DNA from: Bradyrhizobium sp. SSBR45G
Lineage (GTDB): Bacteria; Pseudomonadota; Alphaproteobacteria; Rhizobiales; Xanthobacteraceae
Assembly (NCBI RefSeq): GCF_030159255.1
Contig: NZ_BSCT01000026.1
Span: 56,173 to 120,172 of the forward strand
Reading direction: 5' to 3'
Length of the DNA: 64,000 nt
Each line of letters opens with the position of its first letter. The stretch's first letter is position 1. Under the pieces are notes generated by a model that had not been told where the DNA came from, made no database searches, and saw only the letters and a list, made by a program, of their open reading frames with translations. Below are positions 53,759-62,933 of the stretch, in pieces. Made by a program: the position numbers and the translations under genes.

Positions 53759-54736
53759 CTAGCGCGGCCGGCTGCGCTCGATCAGCGCGGCCGCGCCTTT
53801 GGCAAGCAATTCGAGCCCGACCGTCCGGCCGAGCTCGCGCGGACGATCAGCTGGCGCAGAGCGTTGCGCCTCGATGAAGCGGCCGCCGTCCTCGTCGAGC
53901 ACTGAGGCGGTCAAGGTCATCTGCGCGCCGTCGATGGTCGAGAAGCCCGCGATCGGCGAGTTGCAGTGGCCGTTGAGCACCCACAGCACCTCGCGCTCGG
54001 CGTCCGCGCAGGCCCGCGCTGCCACGTCATCGATGGTCGCCAGGATCCGCCGTGTCTCGAAATCCGATGCGGGGCACTCGACTGCGACGATGCCCTGCCC
54101 GACCGCCGGCAGCATGTCGGCGACGGGAAAGTCGTACGACGCACGGTCGGAGAGTCCGACCCGCTCCAGTCCGGACCGCGCCATGATCAGCGCATCGGCC
54201 GGCCCGACCGCACCGCCATCCGGCAGCCGCTGCAACTCGCCATTGTCGAGCTTGCGGATGCGGGTGTCGGCGGCGCCGCGGAAATGGATCAGCTCGGCGT
54301 GCGGAAACAGCCGCCGCGCGTAGGCCGCGCGGCGCACGGCGTTGGTGCCGATCTTGAAGCCCCGGCCGCCATCCTTGCGGAAATCGTCCAGCGACAACCC
54401 CCGCCGCAACACCAGCACGTCGCCCGGCGGATCGCGCGACAGCAAGGCCGCGATCACGAGACCCGGCGTCTCCTCATTGCCCGGCATGTCCTTCAGCGAG
54501 TGCATCGCTGCATGCAGCTTGCCCTCGAGCATGGCCCGGCGGATCTCGGCGACGAACGCCCCACCCTTGCCGCCATGGGTCAGAAGCTTGCTGGTCTGGT
54601 CAGAGTCGCCGGTCGTCTCGAATTTGACGATCTCGATGTCGAGCGCGGGGATCGCGGCCTGCAGCCGGCGCGCGATCTCCTCCGTCTGCGCCAACGCCAT
54701 CGTGCTCTTGCGGGTACCGATCCGGAAACGTGTCAC
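53759..54736 (-). CDS. hemC: hydroxymethylbilane synthase, divergent copy
   Basis: A 325-residue porphobilinogen deaminase. HSLKDMP carries the catalytic Asp, GTNAVRRAAYARRLFPHAELIHFRG the cofactor and substrate arginines, and C258 in LNGHCNSPIAG is the dipyrromethane attachment site. In most HemC proteins this reads GGC; here it is GHC. The gene is not beside hemD but 15 bp after a GMC oxidoreductase. The active residues remain, so it should work, but I suspect a paralogue of a canonical hemC elsewhere in the genome. Confidence 0.88.
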   Translation of the reverse strand: MTRFRIGTRKSTMALAQTEEIARRLQAAIPALDIEIVKFETTGDSDQTSKLLTHGGKGGAFVAEIRRAMLEGKLHAAMHSLKDMPGNEETPGLVIAALLSRDPPGDVLVLRRGLSLDDFRKDGGRGFKIGTNAVRRAAYARRLFPHAELIHFRGAADTRIRKLDNGELQRLPDGGAVGPADALIMARSGLERVGLSDRASYDFPVADMLPAVGQGIVAVECPASDFETRRILATIDDVAARACADAEREVLWVLNGHCNSPIAGFSTIDGAQMTLTASVLDEDGGRFIEAQRSAPADRPRELGRTVGLELLAKGAAALIERSRPR

Positions 54737-54751
54737 GAGCTCATTCCTGCG

Positions 54752-56377
54752 TCAGCGCGTGTCCTGCAAGATCATGTCGGAGGCCTTCTCCGCGATCATG
54801 ATGACCGGCGCATTGGTGTTGCCCGAAACCAGGTCCGGCATGATCGAGGCGTCGACGACGCGCAGGCCGTCGATGCCGCGCACCCGCAGCCGCTGATCGA
54901 CCACGGCCAGCGCATCGGTCCCCATCCGGCAGGTCGAGGTCGGATGATAGATCGTGCTGCCGGTCTGTCGGCAATAGGCCAGGATGTCGTCGTCGCTCAC
55001 GATCTTGGACCCCGGATAGGCTTCATCCGAGACATACGGCTTCAAGGCTGGCGCCGCCAGAATTTTCCGCAAGATCCGGAGCCCGTCGACATTGGCCCGC
55101 CGGTCGGTCTCGCTGGCGAGATAATTGATGCGGATCTCCGGCGGTGTCGCCGGATCGGCGCTCCTGATCCGCAGCGAGCCGCGGCTTTCGGGCCTGAGCT
55201 GGCAGACCGAGGCGGTGAAGCCGGAGAAGCTGTGCAGCTTCTCGCCCATCTTGTCGGTCGAGAACGGGATGAAGTGGATCTGGACATCCGGGCTCGCGAG
55301 CCGCGGATCGGTCTTGAAGAACGCGCCGGCAGTGCCTGCCGCGATCGTCAGCGGGCCCTTGCGGAAGGCCGCGTAGCGCGCGCCGGCCAGCACCTTGCTA
55401 ACGGGATTATTGACGATGTCGTTGAGCGTGATGCGCTGGCTGCAGCGCATCACGATGCGCACCTGGAGATGATCCTGCAGGTCGCTGCCGACACCCGGCG
55501 CATCGAGCACCACGGCGATGCCGTGCTGCTTGAGCAGGTCACCCGGGCCGACGCCGGACAGTTGCAGCAGCTGCGGAGAATTATAAGCACCGCTGGATAC
55601 CAGGACTTCCTTGCGCGCGCGGACGGTCCGCAGCCGGCCGCGCTGGCTGAAACTCACGCCACTGGCGCGGCGCCCCTCGAACAGGATGCGCTGGGCCAGC
55701 GCATCGGTCTCGACGTTGAGATTGCTGCGGCCGAGCGCCGGCCGCAGATAGGACACCGCGCTGCTGGAGCGGCGGCCGCGGAAGGTCGTGGTCTGGAAGA
55801 AGCCTGCGCCTTCCTGGCTGGCGCCGTTGAAGTCGGCATTGAACGGCAGGCCGGCCTCGACCGCCGCCTTCACGAACGCCTCGGACAGCGGATCCTCGTG
55901 CCGCCAGTCGGACACCGGCAGCGGGCCGCCGACGCCGTGGTAGTCATCCGCGCCGCGGCACTGATTTTCCGCCCGCTTGAAATAGGGCAGCACATCGTCA
56001 TGGCTCCAGCCGACATTGCCGCGCTGGCGCCAGCGGTCGTAATCCTCGTGCTGGCCACGAACGTAGAGCAGGCCGTTGATCGAGCTGGAGCCGCCCAGCA
56101 CTTTTCCGCGCGGCTGGAACACGGAGCGGCCGTCGAGCCCCGGCTCGGGCTCGGTCTGGTACATCCAGTTGACGGTCTTTTCCTTGAACAGCTTGCCATA
56201 GCCGAGCGGAACGTGGATCCAGATGTTGGTATCCTTGGGACCGGCTTCGAGCAGCAGCACCGTGTGCCTGCCGTCGCTGCTGAGACGATTGGCGAGAACG
56301 CAGCCCGCGGAGCCGGCACCGACCACGACATAGTCAAATTCCAGGTCCGCCTCACGCACCGCCACGCTGCCGTCCAT
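54752..56377 (-). CDS. GMC family oxidoreductase (choline dehydrogenase-like)
   Basis: A 541-residue FAD enzyme. The N-terminal dinucleotide motif is DYVVVGAGSAGCVLANRL, then GGSSSINGLLYVRGQ (GMC signature 1), SSGAYNSPQLLQLSGVG (signature 2) and the active-site His in YHPTSTCRMG. It oxidises an alcohol group of an unknown substrate. I chose ATG 56377 with GGGAAG upstream. It lies 93 bp after ackA and 15 bp before hemC, so the three may be co-transcribed. Confidence 0.92.
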   Translation of the reverse strand: MDGSVAVREADLEFDYVVVGAGSAGCVLANRLSSDGRHTVLLLEAGPKDTNIWIHVPLGYGKLFKEKTVNWMYQTEPEPGLDGRSVFQPRGKVLGGSSSINGLLYVRGQHEDYDRWRQRGNVGWSHDDVLPYFKRAENQCRGADDYHGVGGPLPVSDWRHEDPLSEAFVKAAVEAGLPFNADFNGASQEGAGFFQTTTFRGRRSSSAVSYLRPALGRSNLNVETDALAQRILFEGRRASGVSFSQRGRLRTVRARKEVLVSSGAYNSPQLLQLSGVGPGDLLKQHGIAVVLDAPGVGSDLQDHLQVRIVMRCSQRITLNDIVNNPVSKVLAGARYAAFRKGPLTIAAGTAGAFFKTDPRLASPDVQIHFIPFSTDKMGEKLHSFSGFTASVCQLRPESRGSLRIRSADPATPPEIRINYLASETDRRANVDGLRILRKILAAPALKPYVSDEAYPGSKIVSDDDILAYCRQTGSTIYHPTSTCRMGTDALAVVDQRLRVRGIDGLRVVDASIMPDLVSGNTNAPVIMIAEKASDMILQDTR

Positions 56378-56470
56378 CGCTTCCCTGCCCGGTTTTCTTG
56401 GTCTTTCATCCTGGAGATACCAAAAGACGATGACATGCAAGGGCCAAATCCGCAGGCCCGCCCCGCCGCA

Positions 56471-57664
56471 TCAATCGTTGCTCCGGACAGCGAACAGCCG
56501 CGCGGCATGCCGCGCGATCATGATGTCCTCGTTGGTGTTGATCATGAGCACGCGAACCCGCGAGCCATCCGCCGAGACCACGGTTTCGCCCGCGCGATTC
56601 CTGCTCTCATCGAGCACGATCCCGAGCCATTCGAAGCCTTGGCAGACGCGCGCACGGATGCGCCAGGCGTGCTCGCCGATGCCGCCGCAGAACACGACGA
56701 CGTCGATGCCGGAGAGCACCGCGGCCATGGCGCCGAGCTCGCGCCTGATCCGGTCGACGAAATAGTCGATCGCCTGTGCGGACTCGGGCGTACCGGCCGC
56801 CTCCAGTTCACGCATGTCCTGTGACAGGCCCGAGAGCCCCTTCAGACCCGCGTGATTGTAGAGCAGATCCGTCACAGCGGCGGGCGACATCCGCTTCTCC
56901 TGCAGGAGGTAGAGAACCACGCCGGGATCGAGCTGTCCGCAGCGCGTCCCCATCGGCAGGCCGTCGAGCGCCGTGAACCCCATCGACGAGCCGATGCTCT
57001 GTCCGTCGCGGATCGCACACATCGAGGCGCCATTGCCGAGATGCATCACCACCACACGGCCTCTCGCGTCACCCGGCGCGATCTCCTTCAATCGCGAGAC
57101 GACATATTCGTAGGACAGGCCGTGAAAGCCGTAGCGCCGGACACCCTGGTCATAGAGCGCGCGCGGCAGCGCGTAGGTATCGCTCACCCATGGATGCGAG
57201 CGATGGAAGGCGGTGTCGAAACATGCGGCCTGCAGCGCATCGGGAAAGGCGCGGTGGGCGGCGCGCACGCCGGCGAGATTGTGAGGCTGGTGCAGCGGCG
57301 CGAGCGGATTGAGCGCCTCCAGGCGTGCGAGGACATCGCCGGCGATCACGACGGGCTGGGTGAATGCGAGCCCGCCATGCACGATGCGATGGCCGACCAC
57401 ATCGACGGCGGTGCGACCGACGGCGCGTTGCAGGACGTCGATCACCACCGCGAAGGCTGCTTCATGCGTCGCCGCCCGCGTCGGGTCGAGCCGCTCATCC
57501 GCAAGCGGACGGCCATTCAGCCAGGCTTCGAGATGCGGGACCGCGCTGCCAAGCCCCTCGATCTGGCCCCGCAGGGTTTCGACCAGGCCGGCATCGTGTG
57601 CGAACAATGCGAATTTGATCGACGACGAGCCCGCATTGACGGTGAGGATGTGCTGCATCGTCAT
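56471..57664 (-). CDS. ackA: acetate kinase
   Basis: A 397-residue acetate kinase: NAGSSSIKFALF, HRIVHGG, CFDTAFH (catalytic Asp), HLGNGASMCAI and FCGGIGEHA, in the standard order. It interconverts acetyl phosphate/ADP and acetate/ATP. There is no pta beside it; the neighbour is a GMC oxidoreductase. I chose ATG 57664; the next in-frame ATG is two codons on. Confidence 0.93.
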   Translation of the reverse strand: MTMQHILTVNAGSSSIKFALFAHDAGLVETLRGQIEGLGSAVPHLEAWLNGRPLADERLDPTRAATHEAAFAVVIDVLQRAVGRTAVDVVGHRIVHGGLAFTQPVVIAGDVLARLEALNPLAPLHQPHNLAGVRAAHRAFPDALQAACFDTAFHRSHPWVSDTYALPRALYDQGVRRYGFHGLSYEYVVSRLKEIAPGDARGRVVVMHLGNGASMCAIRDGQSIGSSMGFTALDGLPMGTRCGQLDPGVVLYLLQEKRMSPAAVTDLLYNHAGLKGLSGLSQDMRELEAAGTPESAQAIDYFVDRIRRELGAMAAVLSGIDVVVFCGGIGEHAWRIRARVCQGFEWLGIVLDESRNRAGETVVSADGSRVRVLMINTNEDIMIARHAARLFAVRSND

Positions 57665-57830
57665 GCCGCCGGCCTTCGCAAGGAAGGCTCGCCAACGCGC
57701 AAAATGGGGAAAATACGAGCCATTTTCATGACGATCCAAAGACAAACAAAACGCTAGGTTGCATCGCTATGCCGAGAGTATCGTCTGCGGACGTTTTGCG
57801 AAAGCGAGCCGGATTGCGGGGAGGACCTTT

Positions 57831-58874
57831 GTGGTGAACATGCCTCGACATCTCCTGCCGACCACCGTGGTCGGAAGCTATCCGCAGCCGGACTGGCTGG
57901 TCGATCGCGCCATGCTCGCCAAATCCGTTCCGCGCATCCGGTTGCAGGGCATGTGGCGGATCCAGCGGCCGCTGCTCGACGACGCCCAGGACGACGCCAC
58001 GATCGTCGCGATCCACGACATGGAGCAGGCCGGGATCGACATCGTGTCCGATGGCGAGATCCGGCGCGAGAGCTACTCCAACCGCTTCGCCACCGCGCTC
58101 GACGGCATCGATGCCGACAATCCGGCGATCATCATCTCGCCCTCCGGCATCAAGACGCCGGTGCCGCGCGTCGTCGGACCGATCAGGCGGAAGGACCAGA
58201 TCGAGCTGCGCGACATGGAGTTCCTTCGCCGCAACACCGTCCGCGCCGCCAAGATCACCCTGCCCGGGCCGTTCACCCTGAGCCAGCAGGCGCAGGACGA
58301 CTACTACCGCGACGACGAGGCGCTCGCGATGGCCTTTGCCGAGGTCGTCAACGCCGAGGCGCGTGACCTGCAGCGGGCGGGCGCCGACGTCATCCAGCTC
58401 GACGAACCCTGGGTGCGCAACAATCCGCAGGCGGCGCGGCGCTATGCCGTGAAGGCGATCAACCGGGCGCTGGATCATGTCACGGTGCCGACCATCGTTC
58501 ATGTCTGCTTCGGCTATGCCGCCATCGTGCCGGGCGCGAGCAAGCCGAGCGGATATGCGTTTCTCACCGAGCTTGCCGATTGCTGCGCGACCCAGATCGC
58601 GATCGAGGCGGCGCAGCCGCGGCTCGATCTCGGCGTTCTCAAGGATCTCCAGGCCAAGACCATCGTGCTCGGCGTTCTCGATCTCGGCGATCCCGAGGTC
58701 GAGCCGGTCGCGGTGATCACCGAGCGCATTCGCAACGGCCTCAAAGTCGTGGCGCCGGAGCGGCTCGTCGTCGCGCCGGATTGCGGCATGAAATATCTGC
58801 CGCGCGCCACCGCGTTCGGGAAATTGAAGGCGATGTGCGCGGCGGCGGCGCGGGTGCGCGCGGAGTTGGACTGA
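57831..58874 (+). CDS. cobalamin-independent methionine synthase family protein (MetE C-terminal-like)
   Basis: A 347-residue single-domain protein resembling the catalytic half of MetE. PTTVVGSYPQPDWLVDRA opens it; VHVCFGYA supplies the zinc His and Cys, and APDCGMKYLPR the third zinc Cys. DIVSDGEIRRESYSNRF and DEPWVRNNPQAA match the family. Because the N-terminal half is missing it is probably not a housekeeping methionine synthase but a related methyltransferase. I chose GTG 57831, six bases after GGAGG; ATG 57840 is an alternative. Confidence 0.85.
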   Translation: MVNMPRHLLPTTVVGSYPQPDWLVDRAMLAKSVPRIRLQGMWRIQRPLLDDAQDDATIVAIHDMEQAGIDIVSDGEIRRESYSNRFATALDGIDADNPAIIISPSGIKTPVPRVVGPIRRKDQIELRDMEFLRRNTVRAAKITLPGPFTLSQQAQDDYYRDDEALAMAFAEVVNAEARDLQRAGADVIQLDEPWVRNNPQAARRYAVKAINRALDHVTVPTIVHVCFGYAAIVPGASKPSGYAFLTELADCCATQIAIEAAQPRLDLGVLKDLQAKTIVLGVLDLGDPEVEPVAVITERIRNGLKVVAPERLVVAPDCGMKYLPRATAFGKLKAMCAAAARVRAELD

Positions 58875-59010
58875 GGCCAATAAGGCAGCTTCGGCGCATG
58901 TCGGGCAGCGTCGTCCACGGCGACGCCACCCTGCAACCCCATTCCCGGAATAAGGCAGGCGGTGAACGCCGCGGATCGGCTGAGCCGATCGTGTCGGAAT
59001 GGAGGCTCTC

Positions 59011-59664
59011 ATGGCCGTCTGCATCTCGTCGAGAAACCTCGCCGGTGCAATCGCCCTGCTCGGCGGCTCAGCGCTGAGCGGGGCTGCATGCGCCGATCCG
59101 CTCGACAACGTCATGGGCGGGCTGCTGCGCGACGCGCGCAGCTCGTTTGCGCGCGTGGTGCCGCTCGACCTCGTGCCGACAATGCCGTCGTTGCAGCCTC
59201 CTTCGATCCAACAACCCGCGCCGCCGCCCGTCGCCGCGCAGCCGCTTCAGCCTCCCGCTCCGCAGGCGGGGACCAGGCCGGCGCCGGCTCCGGAGCGCGC
59301 GGCCAAGACACGGCCGCCGCTCAGTCCTGCCGCGTCGGCACTGGCCGCGGCCGAAGCCGCGGAGACCATCGCCGATGCCAATCTCGATGCCGCGCTGGCG
59401 GCGAACGAGAAGGCGGTGGCCGAGCGCAGCGCGGCGGAAGCGCTGGCGAAAGCCAATCCCGTCCCCGCCAATCTCGCCGCCGCCAGGGCCGCGGCAGATG
59501 CGGCGCATGACGCGGAGGCCAACCTCACCGACGCGCTGCTCGCCGACAAGGACGCAGATGCCCGCCTCAAGGCGGCGCGCGCCGCGGTCGCGGCGGAGCA
59601 GAACGGCCGCAAATCCTCGGCCAGGTCACAGTCGGCACTGCCGGTCAGCCTCGCCGACAAATAG
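59011..59664 (+). CDS. exported Pro/Ala-rich coiled-coil protein
   Basis: A 217-residue protein with a signal peptide (AGAIALLGGSALSGAACA), a proline-rich stretch (about residues 55-100) and a long Ala/Glu/Asp-rich helical part (about 105-200), then a basic Ser/Arg tail. I do not recognise the family; composition makes distant matches unreliable. GGAGG lies 5 bases before ATG 59011. It converges on the reductase gene with an 11-bp gap. Confidence 0.65.
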   Translation: MAVCISSRNLAGAIALLGGSALSGAACADPLDNVMGGLLRDARSSFARVVPLDLVPTMPSLQPPSIQQPAPPPVAAQPLQPPAPQAGTRPAPAPERAAKTRPPLSPAASALAAAEAAETIADANLDAALAANEKAVAERSAAEALAKANPVPANLAAARAAADAAHDAEANLTDALLADKDADARLKAARAAVAAEQNGRKSSARSQSALPVSLADK

Positions 59665-59675
59665 CCGGCCAGGCG

Positions 59676-60656
59676 TCACGGCGCGTCGGCGCGCTCCAGC
59701 GTATCGATCGTCACCACGCCATGGGCGCGCGAGACGCAGGCGCACAGCTTGCGGCTCTCGTGCTTCTGCTCGGCGCTGAAGAACACGTCGCGATGATCGA
59801 TCTCGCCGTCGACCTCGACCACGTCGAGCGCGCAGACCCCGCATTCGCCGCGCCGGCAGTCGGCCATGACCTCATGGCCGGCGGCGTTGAGCACATCCAG
59901 CATCGAGCGGTCGCGGGGCACCAGGATCTCCTCGCCGCTGCCGCGCAGGCGAACCTTGAACGGCTCGGTCGACAGCCGCCCTGACGATCCGAACGTCTCA
60001 TAGCTGAGATCGGCCGGCTGACGGCCACACGCCGCCCAGGCGCTACGCGCCGCATCCAGCATCCGCATCGGCCCGCAGAACAGCACGGCCGTTCCCGCCG
60101 GCAGCGCGGCGAACACGCCGGACAGATCGAGCCGCTGCGACTGGTCGGCCGCGTAGACGGCAAGCCGGTCGCCGAGCAGCGCCGAAAGCTCCTCGACATA
60201 GGCCGCATCGTCCTGCGATCGCACCGCGTAATGCAGCGACACGTTCGGCGTCTTGCGCAACAGAGCCTGCGCTGCGCCGACCAGCGGCGTGATGCCGATG
60301 CCGCCGGCGACGAGGCAATAGTCCTTGCGCTGCCAGTCGACCTGCAGCAGCGAACTCGGGCTGGCCACGTCGATCCGTGCCCCCGGCTGCAGCGACCACA
60401 GATAGCGCGACCCGCCGCGCGAATCCTCGGCATGCCTCACGGCGATCCGGTAGCCGCGCGGATCGGCCTCGCCGACCAGAGAATAGGAGCGCACATCGGG
60501 CTGACCATTGACGAGAACGCCGACCTTGATGTGGCTGCCGATCGCGTAGGGCGCGCAGATATAACCATCCGGCCGTAGGATGAATTCGCGGATTCCCGCG
60601 GCGAGATCGCGCGTCGCCACCAGCGTCGCGGGGGACCAATTGTCCTGGAAGCGCAT
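59676..60656 (-). CDS. ferredoxin-NAD(P) reductase of phthalate-dioxygenase-reductase type
   Basis: A 326-residue class IA oxygenase reductase (VanB-like). FMN-binding VRSYSLVGE, NAD-binding GGIGITPLVGAAQ and CGPMRMLDA, then a C-terminal plant-type [2Fe-2S] domain with CRRGECGVC and a later Cys (KLCACVS). It passes electrons from NAD(P)H to the oxygenase at 61430 through FMN and the cluster. It is last gene of the oxygenase-GntR-reductase operon. Confidence 0.93.
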   Translation of the reverse strand: MRFQDNWSPATLVATRDLAAGIREFILRPDGYICAPYAIGSHIKVGVLVNGQPDVRSYSLVGEADPRGYRIAVRHAEDSRGGSRYLWSLQPGARIDVASPSSLLQVDWQRKDYCLVAGGIGITPLVGAAQALLRKTPNVSLHYAVRSQDDAAYVEELSALLGDRLAVYAADQSQRLDLSGVFAALPAGTAVLFCGPMRMLDAARSAWAACGRQPADLSYETFGSSGRLSTEPFKVRLRGSGEEILVPRDRSMLDVLNAAGHEVMADCRRGECGVCALDVVEVDGEIDHRDVFFSAEQKHESRKLCACVSRAHGVVTIDTLERADAP

Positions 60657-60674
60657 GATCGTCTCCGTCAGTTC

Positions 60675-61424
60675 TCAGGTCGACGCCTTGATCAGCACGG
60701 CGGCCGGAACGAGATCCATCGGGCCCCGCGCCTTGACCGCCAGCCGCAGATTGCGGGCCGCCAGCCGGGCATGCTCGCGCATGATCCCCTCGGCGCGCGC
60801 GCCCTCGCGGTTCTCGATCGCATCGATGACGATGCGATGATGCTCCTGCGCGACCACCAGGATGTGGCGCGCCTCGGGCAGCGCCGACTGCGCCATGACG
60901 AAGCCGCTCGGCGAGGCGAACGGCAGCGCACTGGCGCGGTCGACCTGGCGGATCACCGGCGGACTGCGCGACAGCTCCGCCAGCAAGGCGTGAAACCGCG
61001 CATTGAGCGCGACATAGGCCGAGAACGCATCGAAGGAAATCTCCTGCGGCGCGATCAGCTCGTCGATCTGGGCGAGACATTCGCGCATCGGCTCGGTATC
61101 GCGCACGGAGACGCCGCGCTCGGCGGCGAGCCGCGCCGCCAGACCTTCCATCGTGCCGCGCACCTCGATGGAGTCGAGCACGTCGCGCTCGGAGAACGAC
61201 TTCACCATGAAGCCGCCCGACGGAATCGCCTCGAGCAGTCCCTCCTCCTCCAGCCGAACCAGCGCCATGCGCACCGGCGTGCGCGAGACGCCGGCGACCT
61301 CGACCGCCTGCAGCTCCGAGATGCGCTCGCCGGGCCGCAGGCCTCCGGTGAGGATCAGGTCGCGCAGAGTGAGCTGCGCACGGACGGTCTGAGATACGGA
61401 ACGCTCGGTCTCGCGCTCGGCCAT
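60675..61424 (-). CDS. GntR family transcriptional regulator (FadR/VanR type)
   Basis: A 249-residue regulator: winged helix at residues about 12-75 (LRDLILTGGLRPGERISE, GVSRTPVRMALVRLEEEGLLE) and an FCD-type helical effector domain. I chose ATG 61424, which starts 5 bp after the oxygenase stop. It is embedded between the oxygenase and its reductase and probably binds the GTATAC palindromes before the oxygenase, as VanR does in vanillate operons. Confidence 0.92.
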   Translation of the reverse strand: MAERETERSVSQTVRAQLTLRDLILTGGLRPGERISELQAVEVAGVSRTPVRMALVRLEEEGLLEAIPSGGFMVKSFSERDVLDSIEVRGTMEGLAARLAAERGVSVRDTEPMRECLAQIDELIAPQEISFDAFSAYVALNARFHALLAELSRSPPVIRQVDRASALPFASPSGFVMAQSALPEARHILVVAQEHHRIVIDAIENREGARAEGIMREHARLAARNLRLAVKARGPMDLVPAAVLIKAST

Positions 61425-61429
61425 TCCAT

Positions 61430-62473
61430 CTACTCCGCGGCTTCGCGCAGCGGCGTCTCGCGTGCGATCATCCGGTCGATGATCCGCCGCGCCCACATTG
61501 CGCCTGCATCGATGTTGAGGTTGTAGAAGACGCGTCCGGGGTTCTCGTCCATAGCCCGCTGCTGCGCCTCGAGGATCAGCTCGTCCTCGCGGAAGATGCC
61601 GGACACGCCCTCGCGGATTTCGGTCGTCAGCCGCTGCTCGGTGAGCTGATAGTTGCGGGCGAAGGCCCAGAAATAGTGGCAGGTCTTGTCGGTCTCAGGC
61701 GTGATGGTGTTGAGCACCATGCCGTTGACGCCCTGCGAACGATCGCCTTCCGGCGCGCCGGTCCCGGTCGGCGCCACGCCGACGTCGATCGTCACCGTGC
61801 ACGGCGCCTCGAAGCGGATGATCTGCCAGCGGTCGACGAGACCTTCCTTGCCGAGCTGCCTGGCCCAGAACGGCGGCGGCTCGATGCCGCGCATCCAGCG
61901 CGTCACGGTCGCGGTGCGCTCGCCATGGGTGACGTCGAACGGCGCTTCAGCGACCGCATCGTTGCCGATCGACGAGCCGTGCACGAAGGTCTCGTGGGTG
62001 AGATCCATCAGATTGTCGACCACGAGGCGATAGTCGCATTTGACCTGGATGGTCTTGCCGTCGCCGACCCACGCCGGATCGTGGTTCCAGTGCATGTCGG
62101 GGATCGCAGCAGGATCGGCCAGCGCCGGATCGCCCATCCACAGCCAGATGAAGCGATGGCGTTCCACCGCCGGATAGGCGCGCACGCAAGCGGAGGGATT
62201 GATGGTCTCCTGCGAGGGCATGAAGGTGCAGCGGCCCTGCGGGCTGAATTTCAGGCCGTGATAGCCGCAGACGACGGTGTCGCCCTCGAGCCGGCCCTTG
62301 GACAGCGGCACCAGCCGGTGCCAGCAGGCATCCTCGAGCGCGGCAATGCCGCCGTCAGCCTTGCGATACATCACGACGTGCTTGCCGCAGATCGTCCGCG
62401 GGAGCAGCGCCTGCTTGACCTCGGCGTCCCAGGCGGCGGCGTACCAGGCATTCATGGGGAAGGGAGCGGCCAT
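61430..62473 (-). CDS. vanA: Rieske non-heme iron oxygenase (vanillate O-demethylase-like)
   Basis: A 347-residue oxygenase of the VanA/phthalate-oxygenase group. The Rieske cluster is C50-x-H52 and C69-x2-H72 (CWHRLVPL; CGYHGLKF). The mononuclear iron site is NLMDLTHETFVHG, with Asp/His ligands in place. The family demethylates or hydroxylates aromatic acids such as vanillate. The symbol reflects resemblance only. Its operon holds its own regulator and reductase. Confidence 0.88.
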   Translation of the reverse strand: MAAPFPMNAWYAAAWDAEVKQALLPRTICGKHVVMYRKADGGIAALEDACWHRLVPLSKGRLEGDTVVCGYHGLKFSPQGRCTFMPSQETINPSACVRAYPAVERHRFIWLWMGDPALADPAAIPDMHWNHDPAWVGDGKTIQVKCDYRLVVDNLMDLTHETFVHGSSIGNDAVAEAPFDVTHGERTATVTRWMRGIEPPPFWARQLGKEGLVDRWQIIRFEAPCTVTIDVGVAPTGTGAPEGDRSQGVNGMVLNTITPETDKTCHYFWAFARNYQLTEQRLTTEIREGVSGIFREDELILEAQQRAMDENPGRVFYNLNIDAGAMWARRIIDRMIARETPLREAAE

Positions 62474-62660
62474 GGCGTGTCCTCTAGCGGTAGGTCAGTA
62501 TACTCTGCCTGACGATCTGTATACAGCAACACCCAAAAACCTGCAAGATTACCCGCTCTCCCCGACCAAGATGATGATTTTTGTATACAGGCTCATTCCT
62601 GGTATACCAAGATGATCGAGGGAATCGGTCTTTTCCAGATCAAAATCTGATGGAATTCCA
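62474..62660. promoter_or_regulatory. regulatory region with four GTATAC palindromes
   Basis: Four palindromes centred on GTATAC: AGTATACT (62497-62504), CTGTATACAG (62517-62526), TGTATACA (62582-62589) and TGGTATACCA (62600-62609). They form two pairs, 21 and 19 bp apart centre to centre. The first overlaps a leftward TATACT -10, the second the -35 region. They resemble FadR-family (VanR-like) operators and probably bind the GntR protein. With the next feature, this accounts for the 460-bp gap before the NTF2-like gene. Confidence 0.7.
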
Positions 62661-62882
62661 TCATTTCGGCCGACTTGCCCATCTGCCGAGCATCAACTCG
62701 GCCTTGTAACGGAACGCGAGCTTCGGCGGATCAGACTGCGCCGAACAGATCGCGATGTCGGATGTGCGCCCGCAGGCGTCACTCGTCTCGATCGAGAGCA
62801 GATCCCGCCCGGCCGGCGACAGCGCGCCACGCTCGCCTTCGACATTCCGTCTCCTTTCATCACCACGCCGCCCATGCGCCAC
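62661..62882 (-). CDS. possible small protein or gene remnant
   Basis: A 73-codon open frame with a protein-like middle (DLLSIETSDACGRTSDIAIC) that I cannot assign. Its ATG 62882 has no convincing ribosome site, and the first 15 residues are arginine-rich and doubtful. It lies between the NTF2-like gene and the oxygenase operon. It may be the 3' remnant of a lost gene. Confidence 0.3.
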   Translation of the reverse strand: MAHGRRGDERRRNVEGERGALSPAGRDLLSIETSDACGRTSDIAICSAQSDPPKLAFRYKAELMLGRWASRPK

Positions 62883-62933
62883 TGGCCCGGCTGAGCCAGA
62901 TCCGCCGCGGCGGGGTGATGAACGGTTCGACGA

